Of a stretch of DNA of 64,000 nt, positions 9,022 through 17,403 are shown piece by piece. A program made the translations under genes and the position numbers. The stretch spans positions 1-64,000 of the forward strand of contig NZ_VLNR01000030.1 of the NCBI RefSeq assembly GCF_007489275.1, written 5' to 3'. The number at the start of each line of letters is the position of its first letter. Position 1 is the first letter of the stretch. This stretch comes from Aquimarina algiphila (GTDB taxonomy: Bacteria > Bacteroidota > Bacteroidia > Flavobacteriales > Flavobacteriaceae). The notes below the pieces were generated by a model. It had not been told where the DNA came from and ran no database searches. It was given only the letters and a program-made list of their open reading frames with translations.

Positions 9022-9741
9022 TTATAGGTGTAGGGCAAAGAATATCGATTTGATCATTTCGCTCTTGCTAGAAATAGGTGTTCTGATTTTTGAATTGCGG
9101 ATGGTATTGTAATTGTAATTTTTTCCGTCTGCCCTCTTAATAAGATTGGATCTATCAAAAAAATCGATCATTGACAATTTGCTTTGGGAATAGTTAGCTT
9201 TTAGGTTTTCAAAAAATTCTCTGCAGCTGGGAGCATCAAAATTAAAGTATAAAAGAGAATTATGTGAGTGCCAATTCTTTTTTAGGACATTATAAAAATC
9301 CTCATAAGATGTTAAGTTATCAATTATGAACTGGTATCTGACCAATTCATTGTATAACTTTCTCAATTGAAAATCTGAGATGGAAATATTAAAATTATGA
9401 TGATTTTTTTCTTTAGGAATAGAAAAATTTTCATGGAAAGCGATTAAGTCGTTCTTTCTATATTCAGGAAAGAACTCATAATACAACAAACTAAAAAATA
9501 AGAAAAAGAGATAAAGGGCTAACAATACAAATAAAGTACAGAACACTTTTAAAATTATTGAATCAAATTGAACCAATCCGATAATAAGATAAACTATAAG
9601 AAAAAGTAAGACCGAATCAAGAAAAAACAAGAAAGTTTTAGTTACGTATTCGCTCAGGAACCTTTGTTTAGTGCGGCTTAAGCTTAAAATATTCCTATTT
9701 GTAATATTTACGATTTGTTTAAAAAAAAATCTCAAGGTCAA
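9022..9741 (-). CDS. Orphan membrane protein of the integrative element
   Basis: I do not recognise this 239-residue protein. The N-terminus is basic (about 35 residues), then two strongly hydrophobic stretches at ~36-58 and ~65-88 form a likely transmembrane hairpin. A soluble, Phe/Tyr/Asn-rich C-terminal domain of ~150 residues follows. The only usable start is TTG (9741, or 9735), because there is no ATG before the membrane segments. It lies 4 bp after the stop of the integrase gene on the same strand, so it is probably co-transcribed with it. No toxin, immunity or transfer motif is evident; it is a cargo or maintenance candidate. Confidence 0.6.
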   Translation of the reverse strand: MTLRFFFKQIVNITNRNILSLSRTKQRFLSEYVTKTFLFFLDSVLLFLIVYLIIGLVQFDSIILKVFCTLFVLLALYLFFLFFSLLYYEFFPEYRKNDLIAFHENFSIPKEKNHHNFNISISDFQLRKLYNELVRYQFIIDNLTSYEDFYNVLKKNWHSHNSLLYFNFDAPSCREFFENLKANYSQSKLSMIDFFDRSNLIKRADGKNYNYNTIRNSKIRTPISSKSEMIKSIFFALHL

Positions 9742-9745
9742 ATAT

Positions 9746-10873
9746 TTATTTTATTGTTATTCGTGGTATTAATGTAGAGGCTTCTTTTGCCTTTTGGTCT
9801 ACTATTTTTGCATAAATCTGTGTGGTTCTGATCTCTCTATGCCCTAATAATTTTGAAACGGTGTATATATCTGCTCCGTGACTTAATAATAAAACAGCAT
9901 TGGTATGCCTTGCGCTATGAAAAGTAATATGCTTTGTAATGCCTGCTCGCATACACCATCTCAATATTTCAGCATTAAAATGAGCTCCATATTTCAGCCC
10001 AACAAAAACTCTGTCATTCATTCCCTGTCTTTCCCCTAAAAGTTCTCTCGCCTCTTCAGAAATGTATAAATATTCTAGGCCATCGGTCTTATACTGTTTA
10101 AATATAATCCTGGAACCTTCATCCTCATCGCGTACTTCAGACCATAGCATTTTATTTATATCACTCCACCTCAGACCGGTCATACAACTGAATAGAAATG
10201 CTTTTTTTAGCATTTTATGTTTACATTCTGCTTTAGAAAGGTTTTGGAGTTCCGATAAGGTCAGGTATTCCCTTTTTGTCTCTCCTTGCTCAAACCCATT
10301 AACGCCCTTTACTACATTGTCATGAAGATAATCTTCTTCATAAGCTTGTTTCAAAGCAGCTCTAAACTTATTAAAATATGTGTATTTCGAATTCTGAGCG
10401 AGAGATGTATCACTTTTAGTTTTTGCTTCACTATCAAGGTATTTTTTAAAACCCAGAACAAATTCTTTATCTATATCTTGGAAAGATAGGTTTGCCGGAC
10501 AATATTTTTCTAGATGCTTCTGCGCCGCATCCCAGTTATCATAATTGGCTTGGGAATCCATCCGATCATTTTTTACCTTTTTATAGAAGTCAAGGAAACG
10601 CACTTTTTTCTTTCTGGTGTTTGCAATACCATGCTTCCCTTTAATTAGATCAGATTTCTTAATGGCAAGAATACTTTCAGCAAGTCCGTAGTTTTCCTTA
10701 TTGACTAATTTTTCTTTTTGCGTTTTAGGATCGGCATAGACATAAAGTTTTAGAAACTCATATTCTTTGAGGTTATGTGGTTTGCCATTTTTAAGAATAT
10801 AACCTTTGTAATATTCTAAATAGAGACTATATCTTCCATTTTTAATTTTTTTCTTTCTTAACTTTATTTCCAT
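9746..10873 (-). CDS. Tyrosine recombinase / integrase
   Basis: A 375-residue site-specific recombinase of the Bacteroidota type. It has an N-terminal arm-binding-like domain (YSLYLEYYKGYI), a SAM-like core-binding domain, and a C-terminal catalytic domain with all expected residues: Arg235 in TGLRWSDI, His319-x-x-Arg322 in HSARH, His345 in LLGHREI, and the Tyr354 nucleophile in TTQIYAKI. I use the ATG at 10873 (MEIKLRKKKI) because it matches how related integrases begin; an upstream ATG at 10936 would add 21 unrelated residues. It sits between mnmE and the other element genes, in the same direction as mnmE. This is the arrangement expected for an enzyme acting at the mnmE 3' end. Confidence 0.9.
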   Translation of the reverse strand: MEIKLRKKKIKNGRYSLYLEYYKGYILKNGKPHNLKEYEFLKLYVYADPKTQKEKLVNKENYGLAESILAIKKSDLIKGKHGIANTRKKKVRFLDFYKKVKNDRMDSQANYDNWDAAQKHLEKYCPANLSFQDIDKEFVLGFKKYLDSEAKTKSDTSLAQNSKYTYFNKFRAALKQAYEEDYLHDNVVKGVNGFEQGETKREYLTLSELQNLSKAECKHKMLKKAFLFSCMTGLRWSDINKMLWSEVRDEDEGSRIIFKQYKTDGLEYLYISEEARELLGERQGMNDRVFVGLKYGAHFNAEILRWCMRAGITKHITFHSARHTNAVLLLSHGADIYTVSKLLGHREIRTTQIYAKIVDQKAKEASTLIPRITIK

Positions 10874-10944
10874 AAACGAGACGCAAAATTTGTCACTTTC
10901 CTCTAAAATGTAACTTGAGTAGCAAATTGGTAACAAAAATAAGA

Positions 10945-11040
10945 CAAAAAAAGGAAAATAAAAGAAAACAAAAAAGTTCTAAACTTCCTATAAAGCCTTT
11001 AAAATAGAGCTTAGTCAAAAAAAGGAAACAAAAGGAAAAC
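10945..11040. repeat. A-rich direct repeats beside the putative attachment site
   Basis: Between the integrase start and the mnmE stop, two similar tracts (AAAAAAAGGAAAATAAAAG near 10946 and AAAAAAAGGAAACAAAAGG near 11018) both end in GAAAAC. Direct repeats here are where arm-type integrase binding sites would lie. The A-rich composition makes chance similarity possible. Confidence 0.35.
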
Positions 11041-11044
11041 AATT

Positions 11045-11062
11045 TTACTTCCCGATGCAGAA
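11045..11062 (-). other. Putative attachment site: 3' end of mnmE
   Basis: The last 18 bp of mnmE read TTCTGCATCGGGAAGTAA on the minus strand, encoding FCIGK and the stop. The equivalent 18 bp of trmE/mnmE is the established integration site of Salmonella genomic island 1. An integrase gene starts 170 bp beyond it in the same orientation. I searched the left part of the window by eye for a second copy and did not find one, so the far boundary is unresolved. Confidence 0.55.
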
Positions 11063-12436
11063 ATTAGCAAAAATATTACCTAATAAATCATCGCTGGTAA
11101 TTTCTCCTGTGATTTCACCAAAATGATATAAAGCTTGTCTGATATCTATGGCCATTAGATCTCCAGAAAGTCCAGAATCTATACCGTACTGTACTTTTTG
11201 AATTTCTTCTAATGCTTTTAATAAAGCATCATAATGTCTAGAGTTAGTCACTATAGTCTCATTATTACGTAAAGCACCTGTATTGACAAAATCTAAAAGC
11301 TTATTTTGTAATTCTTCGACCCCGGTATTTTGCTTGGCCGAAAGTAAATGGATATTCTCGATTTCTGAGGTCAAATGGTTGATTTGATTATTCTCTAATT
11401 TATCGACTTTATTAGCGACTATGATTAGCGGTTTTTGAGGGTATTTATTCTTTATCTTCCCAATTTCAGTTTTTAATTGCTGAAGACTTTCTGGGTTTAA
11501 TTGTGAACTATCCACTAAATAGATCACTACTTGTGCTTGTTCAATCTTTTCAAATGTCTTTTTAATACCGATACTCTCTACTACATCTTTGGTATCTCTT
11601 ATTCCCGCTGTATCTATAAATCTAAAACTGATTCCGCCAATATTAATTTCATCTTCAATAGTGTCACGAGTTGTTCCTGCGATATCAGAAACAATAGCTC
11701 TTTCCTCATTGAGTAAAGCATTGAGTAATGTTGACTTACCGACATTAGGCTCTCCTACAATGGCTACAGGAATTCCATTTTTAATAACATTCCCAACTGC
11801 AAACGAGTCAATAAGCCTTTTTAGAACGTTAGTGATTCTTGAGATAAGATCTTTAAATTGTGTACGATCAGCAAATTCTACATCTTCTTCTGCAAAATCT
11901 AACTCTAGTTCTATAAGTGATGCAAAATTAAGAAGTTCATCCCGCAATTTTTTAATTTCGTTGCTAAAACCACCTCGCATTTGTTGCATAGCAATTTGAT
12001 GAGAAGCTTCAGAATCTGACGCAATGAGATCAGCAACGGCTTCTGCCTGGGATAAATCTAATTTACCATTAATGAAGGCACGTAAAGTAAACTCTCCTGG
12101 ATTTGCAATTCGGCACCCTTTACGCAGTAGTAATTGAATGATCTCCTGTTGGATATAGGTAGAACCATGACAAGAAATTTCGATAGTGGGTTCGCCTGTA
12201 TACGAATTTGTTCCTTTAAAAATAGAAACTAATACTTCATCCAAAATTTTATCTCCATCAATAATATGTCCTAAATGAATAGTGTGACTTTTTTGAGAGC
12301 TTAATTCTTTTCCACTAATAGAGTGAAACAGAGGAGAACATATCGTAATTGCTTCTTTCCCTGAAACACGTATAATAGCTATAGCCCCCGCTCCAGAAGG
12401 AGTAGCTAATGCAACTATGGTATCTTGTGCGATCAT
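11045..12436 (-). CDS. mnmE: tRNA uridine-5-carboxymethylaminomethyl(34) GTPase MnmE
   Basis: A 463-residue MnmE (TrmE), which with MnmG modifies wobble uridine-34 of several tRNAs. It has an N-terminal folate-binding-like domain (MIAQDTIVALATPSG start, GEFTLRAFINGKLDLSQAEAV). The G domain, inserted in a helical domain, has GEPNVGKS (228-235), DIAGTTRDT, DTAGIRDT and NKVD. The C-terminal CIGK motif carries the essential Cys. Length is normal. I start at 12436 since MIAQDTI is the canonical N-terminus; an ATG at 12469 adds 11 non-homologous residues. The 3' end is intact although an integrative element abuts it. Confidence 0.97.
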   Translation of the reverse strand: MIAQDTIVALATPSGAGAIAIIRVSGKEAITICSPLFHSISGKELSSQKSHTIHLGHIIDGDKILDEVLVSIFKGTNSYTGEPTIEISCHGSTYIQQEIIQLLLRKGCRIANPGEFTLRAFINGKLDLSQAEAVADLIASDSEASHQIAMQQMRGGFSNEIKKLRDELLNFASLIELELDFAEEDVEFADRTQFKDLISRITNVLKRLIDSFAVGNVIKNGIPVAIVGEPNVGKSTLLNALLNEERAIVSDIAGTTRDTIEDEINIGGISFRFIDTAGIRDTKDVVESIGIKKTFEKIEQAQVVIYLVDSSQLNPESLQQLKTEIGKIKNKYPQKPLIIVANKVDKLENNQINHLTSEIENIHLLSAKQNTGVEELQNKLLDFVNTGALRNNETIVTNSRHYDALLKALEEIQKVQYGIDSGLSGDLMAIDIRQALYHFGEITGEITSDDLLGNIFANFCIGK

Positions 12437-12605
12437 ATGTTTTACGTATCGAAAAGCAAAAATAGACATTAATAAATGTATTTTAAATTTTGCCTGTCAA
12501 AGTTTTTTGAGGAGTTGTTTTTCTTTTCTATCTTGTGAGAGGATATGAAGATGTACTTTGACAGTACTTCTTATTTTATTCGATTCGGAAAATAAAAAGA
12601 ATAAG

Positions 12606-12624
12606 AGAAAACCACTGGTTTTCT
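12606..12624. promoter_or_regulatory. Palindrome upstream of the secreted protease gene
   Basis: Arms AGAAAACCA and TGGTTTTCT are perfect 9-bp complements around a single central base. The dyad lies ~130 bp before the protease ATG, within the 314-bp spacer from mnmE. A 1-bp loop argues for a protein-binding operator and not an RNA hairpin. The regulator is unknown, and nothing else is evident in the spacer. Confidence 0.4.
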
Positions 12625-12750
12625 TTTGATTAAAAAGAGTTGACCAGTTAGTGGAATACAGGTTTGCAGTAGTTAATTTGACCGCAAAAATCTATGTACT
12701 AACTAAATTTAATGTCTAACCCATATATTTTTAATCTTAATCTTATTCTT

Positions 12751-14640
12751 ATGAAAAACACAAACTCAATAAATTTTAATAAACCATTTTTCTTGTATAA
12801 GCTGGGTGTTCTGGTTTGCATGATTTTTATGCTCTCACCCTTAATAAATTGGGCGCAAACAGATGAACTCCCCAGACATTATGAACCCTACAATATGAGA
12901 ATGCAATCAGAGGGTGTTCAAAGTAAAAGCAGTTCTCAGGTTATTACACGAACTATTTCAGAAAAAGGGGCAACCTGGTTACGTTTATTTTTAAAGGATG
13001 TAAATCTTGGAAAAAATAGTACACTTAGTATTACTTCTGCATTAGATGGTGCTACACAAACATTAACGTCAACGACCATTAAAGATTGGAAAAATACAAC
13101 GGCTTATTTTAATGGAGATGAGGTTACATTGAAGCTAACAGTAGCTCCCGGAGAAAAGTCGATTGGTTTCAATATTGTAGAAGTAGGAGTAGGGGAAAAT
13201 GACCCTGGAGCAAAATCTCAATGTGGATCTGCAGATGATAGAGTAGATTCTAATGATGATGCAATTGGACGAATAGTTCCTATTGGTTGTACAGGATGGA
13301 TTATCACCAATGGTAGATTAGTTACTGCAGGACATTGTGTTAGTAGTAGAGCGCAGCTTATCGAATTTAATGTGCCAAAATCTAATCCAGATCGTACTAT
13401 TGTACATCCAGGTCCAGAGGATCAATATCCTATAGGTAATTTTGTTACTAATTATGTTAGAGGTAGACCAGAAACAGATTGGGCCGTATTTACGGCTAGC
13501 GCAAATTCTCAAACGGGACAGACTCCTATTCAGGCACAAGGAAAATCATTTAATGTTGTACAGAGTAATCCAGGTAATACTATTACAATTACCGGATTTG
13601 GTACAGATACAGGTATAGATAATCAGACACAGCAAATTCATACAGGTCCGTTATCTTCTGTAAATAATACCTTTGTAAGGTATAGAACTGATACCACCGG
13701 TGGTAATTCGGGAAGTCCAATAATTGATGCAGCAACAGGAAACGCAGTTGGTGTTCATGCTTATGGGGGATGTACAGGATCCGGAGGTTCTAATTTTGGA
13801 GAAAGAGCTACAATACCTGATTTTTGGGATGCTATGGGGTTAGGAGGAACTACTCCTCCAGGAGGTTGTACTACCATAGATTTTGATGATTTTCAAATTA
13901 ACTCATTCTCAAATCAAGATAGTTCGGGTAACTTTTCAGTGCAAAACAACGGAGCATCGTTGTCATTGCAGAATAATACATGGAAGTATATTGCTTTAAA
14001 CTATAATGTAACAGCAAATACAGTACTCGAATTTGAATTTAGTGGTTCATCTCAAGGTGAAATTCATGGAATTGGTTTTGAAAATGATAATTCGCTAACT
14101 TCTTCAAGGTACTTTAGAGTTTATGGTACACAAAACTATGGAGTTGGTAATTTTGATAATTATCCAGGTTCGGGAACCAGAACGTACCAAATTCCGGTAG
14201 GTAATTTTTATACAGGGAGTATGGATAGATTGGTGTTTATTAATGATAATGATGCCGGAAGCGGAAATACATCTATATTCAGTAATGTAAAAGTGTATGA
14301 AGGATCTTGCGGACAATCGGCTACAGCAGAAAACTTAATTGCCGAATTAGAATCTGCTACCCCGATACTTGGAGATGAGAACGAAGGAAGTTTATCAGGA
14401 TTAAAATTATCACCTAATCCAGCTCAGGATGTTTTTACATTGTATGTTAATGAATACGCCAAAGGAAGAATTAATGCTACAATATATACTATTTTAGGAA
14501 GTGAAAAAGCTCAAATAGAACTACAACCCGGTGTTAATACCGTTTCGACACGTAGCTTATCCTTAGGAGTAGGTATTTATTTAGTTAAAATTGATGGGAG
14601 TGATGGAGAATCTAAAACTCAAAAATTGATTGTTAATTAA
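12751..14640 (+). CDS. Secreted trypsin-like serine protease with T9SS sorting domain
   Basis: A 629-residue exported protease. It has a signal peptide (hydrophobic FFLYKLGVLVCMIFML, cleavage near WAQ-TDE), a beta-rich propeptide-like region, then a chymotrypsin-fold S1 domain. The catalytic triad is His195 (TAGHCV), Asp243 (TDWAVF) and Ser320 (GGNSGSP). A beta-sandwich segment follows, probably a carbohydrate- or protein-binding module. The C-terminal ~75 residues (LSPNPAQDVF to KLIVN) are a type A T9SS sorting signal, so the enzyme should be released or attached at the cell surface. I chose the ATG at 12751, which places the signal peptide correctly; an in-frame ATG at 12712 is an alternative. 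A terminator follows. Confidence 0.88.
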   Translation: MKNTNSINFNKPFFLYKLGVLVCMIFMLSPLINWAQTDELPRHYEPYNMRMQSEGVQSKSSSQVITRTISEKGATWLRLFLKDVNLGKNSTLSITSALDGATQTLTSTTIKDWKNTTAYFNGDEVTLKLTVAPGEKSIGFNIVEVGVGENDPGAKSQCGSADDRVDSNDDAIGRIVPIGCTGWIITNGRLVTAGHCVSSRAQLIEFNVPKSNPDRTIVHPGPEDQYPIGNFVTNYVRGRPETDWAVFTASANSQTGQTPIQAQGKSFNVVQSNPGNTITITGFGTDTGIDNQTQQIHTGPLSSVNNTFVRYRTDTTGGNSGSPIIDAATGNAVGVHAYGGCTGSGGSNFGERATIPDFWDAMGLGGTTPPGGCTTIDFDDFQINSFSNQDSSGNFSVQNNGASLSLQNNTWKYIALNYNVTANTVLEFEFSGSSQGEIHGIGFENDNSLTSSRYFRVYGTQNYGVGNFDNYPGSGTRTYQIPVGNFYTGSMDRLVFINDNDAGSGNTSIFSNVKVYEGSCGQSATAENLIAELESATPILGDENEGSLSGLKLSPNPAQDVFTLYVNEYAKGRINATIYTILGSEKAQIELQPGVNTVSTRSLSLGVGIYLVKIDGSDGESKTQKLIVN

Positions 14641-14676
14641 ACATAATTTATTAGAGACATTAAATTAGTAGTTACT

Positions 14677-14709
14677 AAACACCTCGATCTTTCTCGAGGT
14701 GTTTTTTTA
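14677..14709 (+). terminator. Intrinsic terminator after the protease gene
   Basis: Stem ACACCTCGA / TCGAGGTGT with a TCTTTC loop, followed by a run of T. It lies about 40 bp after the protease stop. Confidence 0.85.
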
Positions 14710-14839
14710 TTAAAAGATATAGTGATATAATTTTTGATAAACTAACTGTAACAAAATGCTATTTTTTTCGTCATATCAATATAAGTTGCTAATATTTTTA
14801 GCAATTATTACATCATCAATCAACCAAAAAAAAAGAACC

Positions 14840-15178
14840 ATGAGAGACGACAAATCAGTATTAGTCATTACACATTTATCACAATTATTAGACCTTGTTA
14901 CGGGGTTTGGAGGGTTTATAGTACCTCTTATATTATGGTTAACTCAACGAGAAAGGGTACTAGCTATGGATGAGCACGGGAAATCAATTATGAATTTTCA
15001 GATAAGCATGTTTATCTACGCACTTATTTGTATTCCACTAACATTTTTGTTTGGACTTGGAGCTTTAGGACTGGCAGTAATTGGAGTATTATGTTTTGTA
15101 TTTCCTATTATTAATGCTGTAAAGGCTGATAAAGGAGAACGCCCATCTTATCCATTTTCAATACAAATTATTAAATAA
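14840..15178 (+). CDS. DUF4870 domain-containing membrane protein
   Basis: A 112-residue integral membrane protein of the DUF4870 family, whose function is unknown. The typical pattern is present: an N-terminal cytosolic helix with THLSQLLDLVTGFGGFIVPLILWL, a short loop ending in DEHGKSIMNFQIS, and two closely spaced hydrophobic segments, LICIPLTFLFGLG and AVIGVLCFVFPIINAVKA. The ATG at 14840 follows an A-rich stretch and matches where family members begin. A longer frame back to 14756 is possible but begins with unrelated hydrophobic sequence. It is monocistronic and ends in a terminator shared with amtB. Confidence 0.8.
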   Translation: MRDDKSVLVITHLSQLLDLVTGFGGFIVPLILWLTQRERVLAMDEHGKSIMNFQISMFIYALICIPLTFLFGLGALGLAVIGVLCFVFPIINAVKADKGERPSYPFSIQIIK

Positions 15179-15179
15179 T

Positions 15180-15222
15180 AAAAAAAGCGGGTGATTTTAA
15201 TACATCATCCGCTTTTTTTAAT
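15180..15222. terminator. Bidirectional terminator between the DUF4870 gene and amtB
   Basis: AAAAAAGCGG-TGAT / ATCA-CCGCTTTTTT forms a stem with A runs on one side and T runs on the other. It can serve both converging genes. Confidence 0.8.
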
Positions 15223-15239
15223 TAGTTTTTTTGATTCAA

Positions 15240-16523
15240 TTAATCTCTGCCATAAACATTTACTCCATGTTCATGAACATCTAATCCATCAATTTCTTCT
15301 TTTTCAGAAACTCGTAATCCTATAGTTTTCTTTAAGATGAATAATACAATAAAACTAGCTAACACAGCCCATCCTATCATGGATAATGAACCCAAAGTTT
15401 GAACACCTAATTGCTTAAATCCTCCTCCATATAATAATCCTCCGGCAAACTCATCTCCTGGTATAGCAAATACACCTACTAATACAGTTCCTAAGAAACC
15501 ACAAACACCGTGTACAGATATTGCTCCCACCGGGTCATCAATTTTTAACTTTTTATCAATAAATTCTATAGATAATACCACTACGATTCCAGAAATTAAT
15601 CCAATAGCAAGTGCTCCCCATGCGTTAACATTACCACAGCCTGCAGTAATACCTACCAAACCAGCTAGGGCTCCGTTAAGTGTCATAGAGATGTCTGGTT
15701 TACCGTACTTGATCCAGGTAAAGAACAATGCAGTAATAGCTCCCAAAGCAGCTGCTAAGTTGGTATTGATAATAACACTACCGACAGCTACAGAATTAGA
15801 GCCGCCAAAAGCTAATTGAGAACCTCCATTAAATCCAAACCATCCTAACCATAGAATGAATACACCAAGTGCACCTAATACCAAGTTATGTCCTTGAACA
15901 ACATTAACCTTACCGTCTGCATATTTTCCAATTCTTGGTCCAACTAATTTTGCAGCAACCAGTCCAGCAAATCCACCTACAGCATGTACGATTGTTGATC
16001 CGGCAAAATCAATAAAACCAAGGTTGTTAAGCCAAGCTTTATCATCAAAAGGCCATAACCAACTACCTGAAATAGGATAAATAATGGTGGTTAGAATAGC
16101 TGAGAAAATTAAATATGTCGAAAATTTTGTTCTTCCTGCTATTGCTCCTGAAACTATGGTTGCGGCAGTTGCACAGAATACGGTTTGAAAAAATAAGTTA
16201 TGCCAATCTTCTTTATTAAAGAAAGCTAAATCTGAAGGATCTCTCATGAAACCTCCAAGGATAGTATCTCCACCATACATGATAGAATATCCAACTACCC
16301 AAAACATTAAAGAACCAATGGCAAGATCCATAAAATTCTTCATTATTATATTACCAGCGTTTTTAGATCTGGTAAACCCCGTTTCAACTAAGGTAAACCC
16401 AGCTTGCATAAAGAATACCAAAATAGCAGCAATGATAATCCATAATATGCCAAGGTCAGCATTGATTCCTTCAACTGCGGCTTCTACTGCTTTTTGAACC
16501 TCTTGTTGTTGTATATCGTTCAT
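15240..16523 (-). CDS. amtB: Ammonium transporter
   Basis: A 427-residue Amt/MEP/Rh channel for ammonia/ammonium uptake across the inner membrane. About eleven hydrophobic segments are visible. The paired pore histidines are recognisable in IVHAVGGFAGL and SVHGVCGFLG, and the signature region AGRTKFSTYL to GSWLWPF is present. The N-terminus has an extra amphipathic stretch (QQQEVQKAVEAAVEGINADL) before the first membrane helix, as in several Bacteroidota Amt proteins. It is encoded 45 bp downstream of the PII gene, so channel and regulator are probably one operon. PII normally blocks the channel when nitrogen is plentiful. Confidence 0.95.
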   Translation of the reverse strand: MNDIQQQEVQKAVEAAVEGINADLGILWIIIAAILVFFMQAGFTLVETGFTRSKNAGNIIMKNFMDLAIGSLMFWVVGYSIMYGGDTILGGFMRDPSDLAFFNKEDWHNLFFQTVFCATAATIVSGAIAGRTKFSTYLIFSAILTTIIYPISGSWLWPFDDKAWLNNLGFIDFAGSTIVHAVGGFAGLVAAKLVGPRIGKYADGKVNVVQGHNLVLGALGVFILWLGWFGFNGGSQLAFGGSNSVAVGSVIINTNLAAALGAITALFFTWIKYGKPDISMTLNGALAGLVGITAGCGNVNAWGALAIGLISGIVVVLSIEFIDKKLKIDDPVGAISVHGVCGFLGTVLVGVFAIPGDEFAGGLLYGGGFKQLGVQTLGSLSMIGWAVLASFIVLFILKKTIGLRVSEKEEIDGLDVHEHGVNVYGRD

Positions 16524-16568
16524 AAAATTTTATTTTAATTTTTAAGTTGATTATTTTTAAAAGTAAAA

Positions 16569-16907
16569 TTAGGATAAGGTTACCCCACCTTTTTCTGAAG
16601 TACGAATTCTGTAGGCTTCATTAACTTCAGAAACAAAGATTTTTCCATCTCCAACTTCTCCGGTTTTTGCCGCTTCTAATATGGTAGCTATTGTTATTTC
16701 TTCAAAGTCATCATTTACTATAATAGATAAATATCGTCTTTGGATATCGGTGGTACTATAAGATACACCTCTATAAACGCTTCCTTTTTGCTCGTTTCCT
16801 ACACCAGTTACATCCCAATAAGAGAAGAATGTGACCCCTTTATCATGAAGAGCTTCTTTTACAACTCTGTATTTGGATCTTCTGATGATTGCTTCTATTT
16901 TCTTCAT
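16569..16907 (-). CDS. glnK: PII family nitrogen regulatory protein
   Basis: A 112-residue PII signal-transduction protein of normal length. The N-terminus MKKIEAIIRRSKYRVVKEAL, the T-loop GNEQKGSVYRGVSYST and the C-terminal GEVGDGKIFVSEVNEAYRIRT are all recognisable. Tyr50 occupies the position of the uridylylated Tyr51 of E. coli PII. GlnK trimers sense 2-oxoglutarate, ADP and ATP, and plug the adjacent Amt channel. The gene is first in a glnK-amtB operon and divergent from the glutamate synthase genes. This fits nitrogen control of the whole block. Confidence 0.93.
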   Translation of the reverse strand: MKKIEAIIRRSKYRVVKEALHDKGVTFFSYWDVTGVGNEQKGSVYRGVSYSTTDIQRRYLSIIVNDDFEEITIATILEAAKTGEVGDGKIFVSEVNEAYRIRTSEKGGVTLS

Positions 16908-16982
16908 AAAGAATAAAAGTTAAAATTAATGTTAAATCTTTTTCAAAAATATGTGAATTTATTTTTTACATCCAAATTTTGT

Positions 16983-17039
16983 GGGGTAAACACGTAATTT
17001 TTATCATTTTGTGATATTTACCCCCTAAAAAATTAGGGG
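16983..17039. promoter_or_regulatory. Two overlapping, mutually exclusive hairpins between glnK and gltB
   Basis: GGGGTAAA (16983-16990) pairs with TTTACCCC (17017-17024). CCCCTAA (17022-17028) pairs with TTAGGGG (17033-17039). The two stems share the CCCC block, so only one can form. On the plus strand the second stem is followed within a few bases by a T run, resembling an attenuator; on the minus strand it lies ~75 bp before glnK. Confidence 0.4.
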
Positions 17040-17099
17040 TACGTATTTTTTTTTGAAAAAAAATAGTGATTTGATACCTTGCTGAAAATGATTTTTTAC

Positions 17100-17111
17100 G
17101 AAAACGTTTTC
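17100..17111. promoter_or_regulatory. Perfect 12-bp palindrome in the gltB upstream region
   Basis: GAAAACGTTTTC is fully symmetric and lies within a series of related TTTTTTACRAAAA-like stretches (17091-17190). It is a likely operator in the ~500-bp divergent region between glnK and gltB. No specific regulator is assigned. Confidence 0.4.
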
Positions 17112-17403
17112 ATTGTAATTTATTGATAATTAGGTGAGTATGATTTTTTGTAAAACATTGTTTTTATTGGTTTTTTACAAAAAACGCATTATCAAATTCG
17201 TAATAAGAAGTCCTTATTTTGTGATTATTTTATACAATATGGTCTTTTTTTAGTGAGCTCAAAAAAGTGAAGCCGAATGATTCCTTTTTCTTTTCCGTTC
17301 CTTAATGATTTGTTAATTTCATCAACTTGAAACATTGTAATCATCTCAATTTTGTAATGGATACTAAATTAATGATGAATTCATAATTAGATCGGAAAAC
17401 AGT

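Noticed and set aside
11589..11999. 136-codon plus-strand frame opposite mnmE
   Set aside because: Ser/Ile-rich antisense shadow of the GTPase domain.
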